In this document: one piece after another, positions 53,462-64,000 of the stretch
Numbering within the stretch: position 1 is the first letter of the stretch
Layout of the letters: the number at the start of each line of letters is the position of its first letter
Source: Rhodocyclaceae bacterium
GTDB taxonomy: Bacteria > Pseudomonadota > Gammaproteobacteria > Burkholderiales > Ga0077523
Direction of reading: 5' to 3'
DNA: 64,000 nt
Assembly: GCA_020248405.1 (NCBI GenBank)
Contig: JADCHQ010000003.1
Location: 62,001 to 126,000 of the forward strand
Program-made: the position numbers and the translations under genes
The notes under the pieces: generated by a model
Databases searched by the model: none
What the model saw: the letters and a program-made list of their open reading frames with translations, nothing else
Told to the model about the DNA's origin: nothing

Positions 53462-54745
53462 TCACAGCTGGCTCCTCCGCGCCCCGATGGCACGGTGGCC
53501 AATGTCGCGGCGCATCTGGCTGCCCGCGAAGCGGATCTGGTCGGCGATCTCGTAGGCGCGTCGCTGGGCCACGCGCACCGTGTCGCCCAGGGCGGTGATG
53601 CACAGCACGCGCCCGCCGCTGGTGACCACCTGGCCGTCGGCTGCGGCGGTGCCGGCGTGGAACACGTGGAAGTCGTCGCCGTCGCGGGGCAGGCCGGTGA
53701 TGGGGTCGCCGTTGCGCGGTACAGCGGGATAGCCGTGGGCGGCCATCACCACGCCCAGCGCTACGCGCCGGTCCCACTGTGCTTCGGCCCGGTCGAGGGT
53801 GCCGTTGACGGCATGCTCCACCAGCGTGTGCAGGTCGGACTTGAGCCGCATGAGGATGGGTTGTGTTTCGGGATCGCCCATGCGGCAGTTGAACTCCAGC
53901 ACCTTCAACTCGCCGGAGGGCGTGATCATGAGGCCCGCGTAGAGGAAGCCGGTGTAGCTCTCGCCCTCGGCCTCCATGCCGCTCACCACGGGTTGGATCA
54001 CCTCGCGCATGACGCGGGCGTGCAGGGCGGGCGTGAGCACCGGTGCCGGCGAATAGGCGCCCATGCCGCCGGTGTTGGGCCCGCGGTCGCCATCCAGCAG
54101 GCGCTTGTGATCCTGGCTGGAGGCGAGCGGCAGCACATGCCGGCCATCCACCATGACGATGAAGCTGGCCTCCTCGCCTTCGATGCATTCCTCGATCACC
54201 ACGCGCGCGCCGGCTGCCCCCAGGGCGCCGCCGTCGAGCATGGCGTCGATGGCTTCGTGGGCCTCCTGCGCGGTGGCGGCCACCACCACCCCCTTGCCGG
54301 CAGCCAGCCCATCGGCCTTCACCACGATGGGTGCGCCCTGGGCGTCCACATGGGCGTGGGCGGCAGCGGCGTCGGTGAAGGTTTTATAGCGCGCGGTGGG
54401 AATGCCGTGGCGGACCATGAAGCGCTTGGCGAAGTCCTTGGAGGCTTCCAGCTGGGCCGCGCGGCGGGTGGGGCCGAAGATCCGCAGCCCGGCGGCCCGG
54501 AAGGCATCCACCACGCCCTCCGACAGCGGCGCCTCGGGGCCCACCACGGTGAGGGCCACGCTCTCGCGCCGCGCGAAGTCCACCAGCGCCGGGATGCTCG
54601 ACAGGGGCACGTTGAACAGCCCGTCCTCGCGGGCCGTGCCGGCGTTGCCCGGCGCCACGTACACCCGTGCCACGCGCGGCGACTGGGCCAGCCGCCAGGC
54701 AAGCGCATGCTCTCTCCCGCCCCCGCCGATCACCATCAGGTTCAT
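53462..54745 (-). CDS. purD: Phosphoribosylamine-glycine ligase (GARS)
   Basis: 427 residues. The N-domain [13 protein letters not shown], the ATP-grasp core with '[17 protein letters not shown]', and '[11 protein letters not shown]' near the metal site are intact. Second step of the de novo purine pathway. Starts 7 bases after purH and is followed by hemF. The C-terminus (GARRSQL) is slightly longer than the E. coli enzyme. Confidence 0.96.
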   Translation of the reverse strand: MNLMVIGGGGREHALAWRLAQSPRVARVYVAPGNAGTAREDGLFNVPLSSIPALVDFARRESVALTVVGPEAPLSEGVVDAFRAAGLRIFGPTRRAAQLEASKDFAKRFMVRHGIPTARYKTFTDAAAAHAHVDAQGAPIVVKADGLAAGKGVVVAATAQEAHEAIDAMLDGGALGAAGARVVIEECIEGEEASFIVMVDGRHVLPLASSQDHKRLLDGDRGPNTGGMGAYSPAPVLTPALHARVMREVIQPVVSGMEAEGESYTGFLYAGLMITPSGELKVLEFNCRMGDPETQPILMRLKSDLHTLVEHAVNGTLDRAEAQWDRRVALGVVMAAHGYPAVPRNGDPITGLPRDGDDFHVFHAGTAAADGQVVTSGGRVLCITALGDTVRVAQRRAYEIADQIRFAGSQMRRDIGHRAIGARRSQL

Positions 54746-54752
54746 GGGGAGC

Positions 54753-56315
54753 TCAATGCCGGAAGTGGCGCACGCCGGTGAACACCATGGCGATGCCCCG
54801 CTCATCGGCGGCGGCGATCACCTCTTCGTCGCGCACGCTACCACCGGGCTGGATGACCGCCGCGGCACCGGCATCGGCCACCACGTCCAGGCCGTCGCGG
54901 AACGGGAAGAAGGCGTCCGAGGCCACCACCGAATCCGCCAGGGACAGCCTGGCATGGTCCGCCTTGATGGAGGCGATGCGCGCCGAGTCGATGCGGCTCA
55001 TCTGGCCGGCACCCACGCCCAGGGTACGGCCGCCGCCACAGAACACGATGGCGTTTGACTTGACGAACTTCGCCACCCGCCAGGCGAACAGCAAGTCGGC
55101 CAGTTGCGCCTCGGTGGGTGCACGCCGGGTCACCACACGCAGGTCCGAGGCCGCCACGTTGCGGGCGTCGGAATCCTGCACCAGAAGCCCCCCACCCACG
55201 CGCTTCAAGTCGAATGCATTGAAGCTCTCGCCGGGAGGCACCTCCAGCACCCGCACCCCAGCCTTGGACGCCAGCACTTCCAGCGCGGCGGCATCGAAAC
55301 CCGGCGCGATCAGCACCTCCACGAACTGGCTGATGACAGCCTCAGCCGCAACGCGGCCCACGGCGCGATTGAAAGCGATGATGCCGCCAAAAGCCGACGT
55401 GGGGTCTGTTTCGAAGGCGTTGCGGTAGGCCTGCGCGGGCGAGTGCGCCACGGCCACGCCGCAGGGGTTGGCGTGCTTGACGATCACACACGCCGGCGCG
55501 TCGAAGCTGCGCACGCACTCCCAGGCGGCGTCGGCGTCGGCGATGTTGTTGTAGGAGAGATCTTTGCCCTGATGCTGCCGGTAGTGCGACAGGGTGCCGG
55601 GCGCGGGTTCCGCGTCACGGTAGAAAGCCGCCTGCTGGTGCGGGTTCTCGCCATAGCGCAATTGCTGCACCAGTTCGAAGGCGAGGTTCAGGCGCCGGGG
55701 AAAAGCTGTCCGGGTGCCCCCGGCGCCCACGGCCGTGAGGTAATTGGCGATGGCGCCGTCATAGCTGGCGGTGTGGCTGAAGGCTTTGCAGGCCAGCGCG
55801 AAGCGCGTCGCCGCGCTGACGTTGCCATCCGAGGCCTGCATCTCGGCCACCAGGGCAGCATAGTCGGCGGGGTCGGTGAGCACCGCCACATGGGCGTGGT
55901 TCTTGGCTGCAGCACGCACCATGGCCGGCCCGCCGATATCGATGTTCTCGATGGCCTCTTCGAGACTGCAGTCGCCCCGGGCCACCGTCTGGCGGAAGGG
56001 ATACAGGTTTACGGCCACCACGTCGATGGTGCCGATGCCCGCCCCCGCCAGCGCGTCCATGTGCGCCGGCAGGTCGCGGCGCGCCAGGATGCCGCCGTGG
56101 ATGCCGGGGTGGAGCGTCTTCACGCGGCCGTCGAGCATCTCCGGGAAGCCGGTGACGTCGGCCACTTCCGTTACCGGGATGCCCGCCTCCGCCAGCAGCT
56201 GCGCGGTGCCGCCGGTGGACAGGATGCGATAACCGAAGGTCGCGAGCGCCCGGGCGAAGTCCACCGCACCGGTCTTGTCGGAGACGCTGATCAGCGCCTG
56301 TCGGGAATGGGCCAT
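54753..56315 (-). CDS. purH: Bifunctional AICAR transformylase/IMP cyclohydrolase
   Basis: 520 residues. The N-terminal MGS-like IMP cyclohydrolase domain opens '[18 protein letters not shown]', and the C-terminal AICAR formyltransferase domain includes the Lys-His pair in VKHANPCGV. Normal PurH length. Catalyses the last two steps to IMP. It lies 13 bases after fis and directly before purD, the usual betaproteobacterial order. Confidence 0.96.
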   Translation of the reverse strand: MAHSRQALISVSDKTGAVDFARALATFGYRILSTGGTAQLLAEAGIPVTEVADVTGFPEMLDGRVKTLHPGIHGGILARRDLPAHMDALAGAGIGTIDVVAVNLYPFRQTVARGDCSLEEAIENIDIGGPAMVRAAAKNHAHVAVLTDPADYAALVAEMQASDGNVSAATRFALACKAFSHTASYDGAIANYLTAVGAGGTRTAFPRRLNLAFELVQQLRYGENPHQQAAFYRDAEPAPGTLSHYRQHQGKDLSYNNIADADAAWECVRSFDAPACVIVKHANPCGVAVAHSPAQAYRNAFETDPTSAFGGIIAFNRAVGRVAAEAVISQFVEVLIAPGFDAAALEVLASKAGVRVLEVPPGESFNAFDLKRVGGGLLVQDSDARNVAASDLRVVTRRAPTEAQLADLLFAWRVAKFVKSNAIVFCGGGRTLGVGAGQMSRIDSARIASIKADHARLSLADSVVASDAFFPFRDGLDVVADAGAAAVIQPGGSVRDEEVIAAADERGIAMVFTGVRHFRH

Positions 56316-56328
56316 GATGCGCTGATCT

Positions 56329-56586
56329 CTACAGCAGGCCGTGGGCCTTGAGCTTTTTTCTCAGTGTATTGCGGTTCATGCCCAGCGCTTCGGCGGCGAT
56401 GGTCTGGTTGCCACCGGAGTAGGCGAGGATCATCTCGAGCAGCGGCCGCTCCACGGCCTGGACCACCATGTCGTAGATCGGGCCGGGGCGCTCGCCGTCG
56501 AGATCGCGGATGTAGTTGTCCACCGCCCGGCGCACGCAGCGCGCCAGCTCGGTTTCGTCGATGGGGGGAGGGGCCTTGGCTCTCAA
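56329..56586 (-). CDS. fis: DNA-binding protein Fis
   Basis: 85 residues. C-terminal helix-turn-helix [28 protein letters not shown], the Fis/NtrC-type motif. The N-terminal half is shorter and less conserved than in enterics, as in other betaproteobacteria. Nucleoid-associated regulator of rRNA and growth genes. The start codon overlaps the dusB stop by 4 bases, the classical dusB-fis arrangement. Confidence 0.95.
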   Translation of the reverse strand: MRAKAPPPIDETELARCVRRAVDNYIRDLDGERPGPIYDMVVQAVERPLLEMILAYSGGNQTIAAEALGMNRNTLRKKLKAHGLL

Positions 56587-57581
56587 GCGGCAAGTGCCTC
56601 GGGCAGCGCCGCGAAGCGCTCCGGATCGAGGAAGAAATCGTCCAGCGCGCGTAGTTGGGCTTCGGCGTCGGTCAGCACGTTGAAGGCCTGGCGCAAGCCT
56701 TCCGCGCTGTCGAGCGCACGCGCCGTCCAGCCCACGTGCTTGCGAGCCATGCGCACCCCCGCCAGCTCACCGTAGAAGGCGTGCAGCGCCTGCACGTGGC
56801 TGCGCAGGATGCCGTGAATCTCGGCGCGCGGCGGCGGCGGCGGCAGGGTTCCTTCGCGCAGGAACTGGTCGATTTCGCGGAAAATCCACGGACGGCCCTG
56901 GGCGGCCCGGCCAATCATCACGCCGTCGGCGCCGGTGCGGGCCAGCACCTCGAGGGCCTTGCGCGGGGAATCAACGTCGCCGTTGGCGAGCACCGGGATG
57001 CACACCGCCGCTTTCACCGCCGCGATGGTGTCGTACTCGGCGCTGCCCTCGTAGAGATCGGCGCGGGTGCGGCCGTGCACGGCCAACAGGTGGACGCCGG
57101 CGGCTTCGGCGATGCGCGCCACGCGTACCGCGTTGCGGCTGGCACGATCCCAGCCGGTGCGGATCTTGAGCGTGACGGGCACCTCCACTGCCGCCACCAC
57201 GGACTCCACGATGCGCGCCACCAGCGCCTCGTCGCGCAGCAGTGCGGAGCCCGCCGCCACGTTGCAGACCTTCTTCGCCGGGCAGCCCATGTTGATGTCG
57301 ATGATCTGGGCGCCTTCGTCCACATTGAAGCGCGCCGCTTCGGCCATGGCCACCGGGTCCGCGCCGGCAATCTGCACCGCCACAGGCGCCACCTCGCCCT
57401 CGTGGTTGCGGCGGCGGCGGCTCTTCGGGGTATGACGCAAGCGGGGGTCGGAGGCCACCATCTCGGACACGGCATAGCCGGCGCCGAGAGACTTGCACAA
57501 TTGCCGGAACGGCCGGTCGGTGACCCCGGCCATGGGCGCCAAGGCCAGCCTGTTGCGCAAGGGGTATTGACCTACCTGCAT
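56583..57581 (-). CDS. dusB: tRNA-dihydrouridine synthase B
   Basis: 332 residues from the ATG at 57581. FMN-binding TIM barrel with 'LALAPMAGVTDRPFRQLCKSLGAG'. The catalytic Cys is in NMGCPAKKVCN, and 'VMIGRAAQGRPWIF' binds the phosphate. Reduces specific uridines in tRNA to dihydrouridine. It heads the run into fis-purH-purD-hemF; 103 bases separate it from ubiH upstream. Confidence 0.95.
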   Translation of the reverse strand: MQVGQYPLRNRLALAPMAGVTDRPFRQLCKSLGAGYAVSEMVASDPRLRHTPKSRRRRNHEGEVAPVAVQIAGADPVAMAEAARFNVDEGAQIIDINMGCPAKKVCNVAAGSALLRDEALVARIVESVVAAVEVPVTLKIRTGWDRASRNAVRVARIAEAAGVHLLAVHGRTRADLYEGSAEYDTIAAVKAAVCIPVLANGDVDSPRKALEVLARTGADGVMIGRAAQGRPWIFREIDQFLREGTLPPPPPRAEIHGILRSHVQALHAFYGELAGVRMARKHVGWTARALDSAEGLRQAFNVLTDAEAQLRALDDFFLDPERFAALPEALAA

Positions 57582-57684
57582 GGCGTTGCACCGGCTGCCC
57601 AGGGCGAAAGGGCAGGTATTGTAATCACAAAGGCTCGCCGCTCGCCCTGCCCGCACCGCGGTTGTGCGCGCCCGGCGAGGGCGC

Positions 57685-58812
57685 TCAGGAAATGCCCAGG
57701 GAGACCGTGCGAGCGAAGCCTGCGCGCAGCGGCGCTGCGAGGTCCAGGGCGGTGAGTCCCGCGCCGCGCAGGGTGGGCAGCAGCGGGGCATCAGCGGTGA
57801 ACAGGCGCACCAGGCCTTCCGTGAAGGCGATGGTGGCGGTGCGGTCTGCGCGTCGTAGCGTCTCGAAGCGCCCGAGCGCCCCAGGGCCCTCGGCCAGCAG
57901 CAGTTCCACCGCCGCGTGCGCGTCGCGCAGCCCCAGGTTCAGGCCCTGGCCGGCCACGGGATGAAGGGTCTGGGCGGCGTTGCCCAGCAGCAGCACGGCG
58001 CCGCGTGCGCGCGGGTGCGCGGTGCGCAGCGCAAGCGGCCAGGCGGCGCGGTCCGAAGCCGCAGTGAAGCGCCCCGCCCGCCAGCCGAAGGCTTCCTGCA
58101 GGGCCGCCAGGAACACCGGCTCCGGCAATGCGGCAAGGGCCTCGGCCCGGGCAGGGACGTCCACCCACACCAGGGCGTAGCCGCGGCCCCTTGGCAGCAA
58201 CGCAAGCGGACCCGCCGGGGTGAAGCGCTCCCACGCCCTGCCCGAGGGTGGGAGGTCCGTCTCCACGCGCCCCACCAGCGCGCTGGCGCCGTAGTCTCGG
58301 GTGCGGATCTCGAAGCCGAGCTGTCCGGGCAGCGCTGCCCCGCCGTCGGCGATGAGGATCGCGTCGCAACTGACGTTGCCGGCGCCGGTGGAAACGGCCC
58401 AGCGATCCTGCTCGAAGGTGGCGCCCGTCACGGGCGCATCCCAGGTGATCTTTACGCCGGCGGCGGGCAAGGCAGGTTCCAGGGCGCCCAGCAGGTCACG
58501 GTACCCCACCACGTGGCCCAGGGCTGGCAGACCGGCATCGGTGGCTTCCATGACGGTGCGGCCGAGCCGACCGCGCTGTGACACGTGAATGGACACGATG
58601 GGCGTGGCGATGGCGTCCACCGCAGGGCCCAGCCCGGCGGCGTCCATGAGCAGCCAGCTGTTGCGCGACAGTGCCAGGGTGCGGTCGCCGGCCTCGCCGC
58701 CCCTCGGCCTGGCCTCGAATTGCGCCACCGACAGTCCCGCGCGGGCCGCCGCCAGCGCGGTGAAGCGTCCCACCGGGCCGCCGCCCGCCACCACCACCTG
58801 GAAATGCTCCAC
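57685..58812 (-). CDS. ubiH: Ubiquinone biosynthesis FAD-dependent hydroxylase (UbiH type)
   Basis: 375 residues from a GTG at 58812 just after the pepP stop; an ATG at 58854 inside pepP would add 14. FAD-binding opening VVVAGGGPVGRFTALAAARAG, a central 'ADGGAALP' (usually DGxxS), and 'LLGNAAQTLHPVAGQGLNLGLRDA', where the GN-AAQ form is characteristic of UbiH rather than UbiF or UbiI. It hydroxylates the ubiquinone ring. pepP-ubiH linkage is conserved from E. coli (pepP-ubiH-ubiI). Confidence 0.9.
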   Translation of the reverse strand: MEHFQVVVAGGGPVGRFTALAAARAGLSVAQFEARPRGGEAGDRTLALSRNSWLLMDAAGLGPAVDAIATPIVSIHVSQRGRLGRTVMEATDAGLPALGHVVGYRDLLGALEPALPAAGVKITWDAPVTGATFEQDRWAVSTGAGNVSCDAILIADGGAALPGQLGFEIRTRDYGASALVGRVETDLPPSGRAWERFTPAGPLALLPRGRGYALVWVDVPARAEALAALPEPVFLAALQEAFGWRAGRFTAASDRAAWPLALRTAHPRARGAVLLLGNAAQTLHPVAGQGLNLGLRDAHAAVELLLAEGPGALGRFETLRRADRTATIAFTEGLVRLFTADAPLLPTLRGAGLTALDLAAPLRAGFARTVSLGIS

Positions 58813-58825
58813 CGCCCCGGCCGCC

Positions 58826-60151
58826 TCAGCCGCGACCGACGATGGCTTCCACATCGGCCACGGACTTGGGTGTGGCGGCGGTGAGGATCTCGCACCCGTC
58901 CGCGGTGACCAGGGCATCGTCCTCTATGCGCACGCCGATGTTCCAGAGGGTTTCCGGAACGCTGTCGGCGGGCCGGATGTAGCAGCCCGGCTCCACGGTA
59001 AGCACCATGCCGGGCTCCATCGGCCGCCACGCGCCATCGCGCTTGTAGTCGCCCGCGTCGTGCACGTCCAGCCCCAGCCAGTGGCCGGTGCGGTGCATGT
59101 AGAAGCGGCGGTAATCGCCCGACTCGATCACCGACTCGGGCGAGCCTTTGCATAGCCCAAGATCGACGAAGCCGCGCGCCAGCACCGCCAGTGCCGCCTC
59201 GTGGGGTTGCTCCCAGTGATTGCCGGGCTTCACGGCGTCGATGGCGGCTGCTTGCGCGGCGAGCACCAGCTCGTAGACGTCGCGCTGCGCGCCGCTGAAG
59301 CGGCCGTTCACGGGAAAGGTGCGGGTGATGTCGGAGGCATAGCCCTCCAGCTCGCAGCCCGCATCGATGAGCAGCAGGTCCCCGTCCTCGAGGCGGCGGC
59401 GGTTCTCCACGTAGTGCAGTACGCAGGCGTTCGGCCCGGAGGCCACGATGCTGGGGTAGGCGGGCGAGAGGGACCCGCCGGACAGGAACTCGTGCAGCAG
59501 CTCGGCTTCCACCTGGTACTCGAACAGTCCGGGGCGGGTTGTTCGCATGGCACGCTCGTGGGCGCGCGCCGAAATTGCCGCGGCGCGGCGCATGGCGTCG
59601 AGCTCAGCGGCGTCCTTCAGCAGGCGCATCTCGTCGAGGATGCGGCGCACGTCGCGGATCTCGCCGGGCGCGGTCACGCCGCTGCGGGCCAGTGCGCGCA
59701 CGCGGTTGATCCACTCGATGAGCCGGCCATCCCAGGCTGCGTCGCTGCCCACGTCCGCGTACAGGGCAGGCTGGTCGGAGAGCAGGCGGGTCATGGCCTT
59801 GTCGAGCTCGCCGATGGGTCTGGCCTCGTGCACGCCGAAGGCGTCGCGGGCCGCCTCGGGGCCGAAGCGATAGCCGTCCCAGATCTCGCGCTCCATGTCC
59901 TTGGGACGGCAGAACAGGATGCTGCGCGGTTGCTCCCCGGCCACCAGCACGAGAACGGACTCGGGTTCGGTGAAGCCAGTCAGGTAATAAAAGTAGCTGT
60001 CGAATCGGAAGGGGTGCTGCACATCGCGATTGCGAGTGCGCTCCGGTGCCGTGCCGATGACGGCGACTCCCTGTCCCATGGCGGCGGCGAGGCGCCGGCG
60101 GCGGTCGGCGAAGGGGGCGAGCGAGGCGGGGGTTTGGAGGGGAGCGTTCAT
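58826..60151 (-). CDS. pepP: Xaa-Pro aminopeptidase (aminopeptidase P)
   Basis: 441 residues from the ATG at 60151. The N-terminal AMP_N domain (about 10-140) includes 'FRFDSYFYYLTGFTEPESVL'. The pita-bread peptidase has all metal ligands: Asp residues in LLIDAGCELEGYASDITRTFP, His in HRTGHWLGLDVHD, and Glu in LTVEPGCY and GVRIED. Removes N-terminal residues before proline. Sits between murU and ubiH on the minus strand. Confidence 0.96.
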   Translation of the reverse strand: MNAPLQTPASLAPFADRRRRLAAAMGQGVAVIGTAPERTRNRDVQHPFRFDSYFYYLTGFTEPESVLVLVAGEQPRSILFCRPKDMEREIWDGYRFGPEAARDAFGVHEARPIGELDKAMTRLLSDQPALYADVGSDAAWDGRLIEWINRVRALARSGVTAPGEIRDVRRILDEMRLLKDAAELDAMRRAAAISARAHERAMRTTRPGLFEYQVEAELLHEFLSGGSLSPAYPSIVASGPNACVLHYVENRRRLEDGDLLLIDAGCELEGYASDITRTFPVNGRFSGAQRDVYELVLAAQAAAIDAVKPGNHWEQPHEAALAVLARGFVDLGLCKGSPESVIESGDYRRFYMHRTGHWLGLDVHDAGDYKRDGAWRPMEPGMVLTVEPGCYIRPADSVPETLWNIGVRIEDDALVTADGCEILTAATPKSVADVEAIVGRG

Positions 60152-60158
60152 GGATGAA

Positions 60159-61870
<1,712 letters not shown>

Positions 61871-61953
61871 AGATTCCGGGTAAAGGGCAGGCGGCTGGAT
61901 TGCCGAGACTAAGCTATCGTGCGATTTTACGGCGTCTGTCTCGTGACCCTCTC

Positions 61954-64000
61954 ATGATCTTTCCCCTGCGCTTGCTCGCCGCCGTGGTCCTCGCCGGGCC
62001 GCTGCTGGCTCTGGCGCAGCAGCCCGGCCTCAAGCTCAAGCCCCAATCCTTCCTGTTGAGTTCGCCGGAAGAAGACGCGGGCACCGACCCCATCCTTTTT
62101 CTGGAAGCCGACGCGCTTGCCGGCCGGACGGATGAGCGGATGGATGCCCGGGGGCGCGTGAAACTGCGCAGCCGCGGGCGGGTGCTGTCGGCAGACGCCC
62201 TGAGTTACGACGTGCGCGGTGAGCAGGTGGAGGCCACGGGGAACGTGCGGCTTGACCGGCGCGGAGACATACTGGACACGGACCGCCTGGTCTTCGACCT
62301 GCGCAACGACAGCGGCTCGGCGGATTCGTCGGAGTATTTTTTCCGCGATCTCAAGGCGCGCGGCAAAGCCGACAAGTTATGGCTCGACAGCCGCAACCGC
62401 TACCGCGCCGAGGGCACCACCTACAGCACCTGCCAGGTGCCCGAGAAGCAGTGGTACCTGGCGCTGCGCAAGCTCAACATCGACCGGGACAAGGAAAAAG
62501 GCACCGCCCATGGAGCCACCCTGCGGGTGCGTGAAGTGCCCGTTCTCTACCTCCCCTGGCTTGAATTCCCCTTGTCGGATGCCCGCAAGACCGGGCTGCT
62601 GAGCCCTTTTTGGGGCACGTCTGGTCGAAGTGGATTCGAGTTCACGCAACCCATCTATCTCAACCTGGCGCCCAATTACGATGCCACCATCTCGCCGCGG
62701 CTGCTCGCCAAGCGTGGCTTGATGCTGAACAGCGAGGTGCGCTACATGACGCGCGACTTGAACGGTATTTTCCTCGGCCAGTATTTGGAGAACGACCGGG
62801 AGCGCCAGGGGGAAACCCGTTACGGTTTGTCCCTGCGGCACAACCAGATGCTCTCGCCACGAGTCAGTTTTTTCGCCAACTTGCAGAAGGTCTCGGACGA
62901 CAATTACTTCGTCGATCTTTCCAACCGCCTGACGGTCACCGCCCAGACCAACCTGCCGCGCGACGCCGGGATTTCCTACAACGGCGGCTGGTGGAACGCG
63001 CTGGTGCGCACCCAGACCTTCCAGACTTTGCAGGACCCGAAGGCACCCATCACCCCGCCCTATTTCCGCCTGCCGCAAGTGACGTTTAACGCCCAGGGGA
63101 CCAACGTGCGCGGCCTGGACGTGGGAATGCAGGCCGAATACGTGAACTTCTCCCACCCGACGCTCATCACCGGACAGCGCGTCATCGCTTACCCGAGCAT
63201 CAGCTACCCGCTCCAGACCGCCTTCGTCAACGTGGTGCCCAAGTTGGGGCTGCACTACACCGCATACGATTTGACCAGCCAGGGGGTTTCCGACGCCACC
63301 CGCACACTGCCCATCTTCAGCCTGGACAGCACCGTAACCTTCGAGCGCACCACGCGCCTGAATGGCAGCGCTTACATCCAGACCCTGGAGCCGCGGCTCC
63401 ATTACACCTACATCCCCTACCGCGACCAGAGCCGGTTGCCCGTGTTCGACACCGGCGTGGCTGACTTCAACCTGGCCCAGATCTTCACCGAGAACCAATT
63501 CGTGGGGGGCGATCGCATCAACGACGCCAACCAGTTCACGGCCGCGCTGTCGTCGCGCTTCATCGACCCCAGCAGTGGACAGGAGCGCCTCAAGGCAACG
63601 GTGGCGCAGCGCTTCTATCTCTCCCCGCAGCGGGTCACGCTCGAGAGCACGCTTCCCGGCTCGGCAGTGAGCAGCTCGTCCGGCGCTGTTGCGCCCACCC
63701 AGAACCGCTCGGACTTGCTCCTGGCACTGAGCGGGCGCCTGTCTGAAGCCTGGTATCTGGACGCCGCCATGAGGCTCGACATCAGCGAAAACCGCCCGGA
63801 CCGGCAGTCCTATACGGCGCGCTACAGCCCCAGGCCTGGCGCGACGCTCAACATTGGCTATCGCCACCTGCGCGGCAGCTATGAGCAGGTGGACATGTCC
63901 GGCCAGTGGCCCCTCACGGAGCGCTGGTATGGTGTGGGCCGATATACATACTCGCTGCTGGACCAGCGCGCCGTCACCACGGTTGCCGGCCTCGAATACA
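61954..64000 (+). CDS. lptD: LPS-assembly outer-membrane protein LptD (3' truncated by window end)
   Basis: 682 codons are visible from the ATG at 61954, open to the right edge. Signal peptide 1-21 (LLAAVVLAGPLLALAQ). An OstA/LptA-like beta-jellyroll domain (about 45-145) has repeats such as 'ALSYDVRGEQVEATGNVRL'. The conserved Cys of 'YSTCQVPEKQWYL' precedes the LptD beta-barrel ('LPWLEFPLSDARKTGLLSPFWGTSGRSGFE'). Inserts LPS in the outer leaflet together with LptE. Its presence shows a diderm envelope. Confidence 0.95.
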   Translation, partial: MIFPLRLLAAVVLAGPLLALAQQPGLKLKPQSFLLSSPEEDAGTDPILFLEADALAGRTDERMDARGRVKLRSRGRVLSADALSYDVRGEQVEATGNVRLDRRGDILDTDRLVFDLRNDSGSADSSEYFFRDLKARGKADKLWLDSRNRYRAEGTTYSTCQVPEKQWYLALRKLNIDRDKEKGTAHGATLRVREVPVLYLPWLEFPLSDARKTGLLSPFWGTSGRSGFEFTQPIYLNLAPNYDATISPRLLAKRGLMLNSEVRYMTRDLNGIFLGQYLENDRERQGETRYGLSLRHNQMLSPRVSFFANLQKVSDDNYFVDLSNRLTVTAQTNLPRDAGISYNGGWWNALVRTQTFQTLQDPKAPITPPYFRLPQVTFNAQGTNVRGLDVGMQAEYVNFSHPTLITGQRVIAYPSISYPLQTAFVNVVPKLGLHYTAYDLTSQGVSDATRTLPIFSLDSTVTFERTTRLNGSAYIQTLEPRLHYTYIPYRDQSRLPVFDTGVADFNLAQIFTENQFVGGDRINDANQFTAALSSRFIDPSSGQERLKATVAQRFYLSPQRVTLESTLPGSAVSSSSGAVAPTQNRSDLLLALSGRLSEAWYLDAAMRLDISENRPDRQSYTARYSPRPGATLNIGYRHLRGSYEQVDMSGQWPLTERWYGVGRYTYSLLDQRAVTTVAGLEY

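Overview
The window is a dense, high-G+C chromosomal segment of a Gram-negative betaproteobacterium (Rhodocyclales/Burkholderiales/Nitrosomonadales grade). The evidence is the outer-membrane LPS export gene lptD, ubiquinone genes (ubiA, ubiD, ubiH), the MurNAc recycling genes mpl, amgK and murU, a dusB-fis-purH-purD-hemF run, a short H-NS-type protein and a livKHMGF operon. No CRISPR array, insertion sequence, integrase, phage gene or rRNA was recognised. One tRNA-Ala (CGC anticodon) is present. Almost everything looks like core chromosome; the exceptions are a low-G+C pocket around the H-NS gene (about 46.4-47.4 kb) and a decaying hydrogenase-like cluster (36.1-42.6 kb).

Layout. 1-2.5 kb: tail of a probable class III cyclase, then a secreted SH3 protein, an M48 metalloprotease lipoprotein and a trypsin-like protease. 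2.6-4.1 kb: an aminotransferase fused in frame behind a Cro/YdaS-like HTH domain, with a palindrome in front of it. 4.5-6.1 kb: membrane-anchored AraC regulator and a small membrane protein. 6.3-8.8 kb (minus): pteridine reductase-like SDR, ttcA and two half-size YeeE sulfur transporters. 8.9-12.9 kb: MidA-like methyltransferase, mpl, PhzF-like, NnrU. 13.0-15.4 kb: a LonA protease. 15.5-18.8 kb (minus): Tat-exported acetamidase/formamidase-like protein and Tat-exported sulfatase. 18.9-24.7 kb: YqiA esterase, RNB ribonuclease, TonB-like protein, aroE, mtgA, lgt. 24.8-28.8 kb: tRNA-Ala, a histidine kinase and TPR response regulator, and an unrecognised 366-residue protein. 28.9-33.5 kb: kup divergent from kefF-kefC (potassium uptake and efflux). 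33.5-36.0 kb: ridA, recG.

36.1-42.6 kb is a six-gene hyf/Ehr-type cluster (hyfB-C-E-F-G-I) encoding a complex I-like membrane module. Its large subunit lacks all four Ni-Fe cysteines. hyfB carries two in-frame TAG codons, a compensating frameshift pair and an internal deletion, and hyfC carries an in-frame TGA. 42.6-46.4 kb: ubiA, an SDR without catalytic residues, ubiD, a small cytochrome c. 46.7-47.5 kb: H-NS-like gene in AT-rich DNA. 47.5-52.5 kb: livKHMGF branched-chain amino acid ABC transporter. 52.5-61.9 kb is a long minus-strand run: amgK-murU-pepP-ubiH, then dusB-fis-purH-purD-hemF. lptD starts divergently at 61,954 and leaves the window.

The items most worth a second look are the HTH-aminotransferase fusion with its internal Shine-Dalgarno and upstream operator-like palindrome, the cysteine-less and partly broken hyf/Ehr cluster, the catalytically stripped SDR between ubiA and ubiD, and the ttcA-yeeE-yeeE operon linking sulfur uptake with tRNA thiolation.
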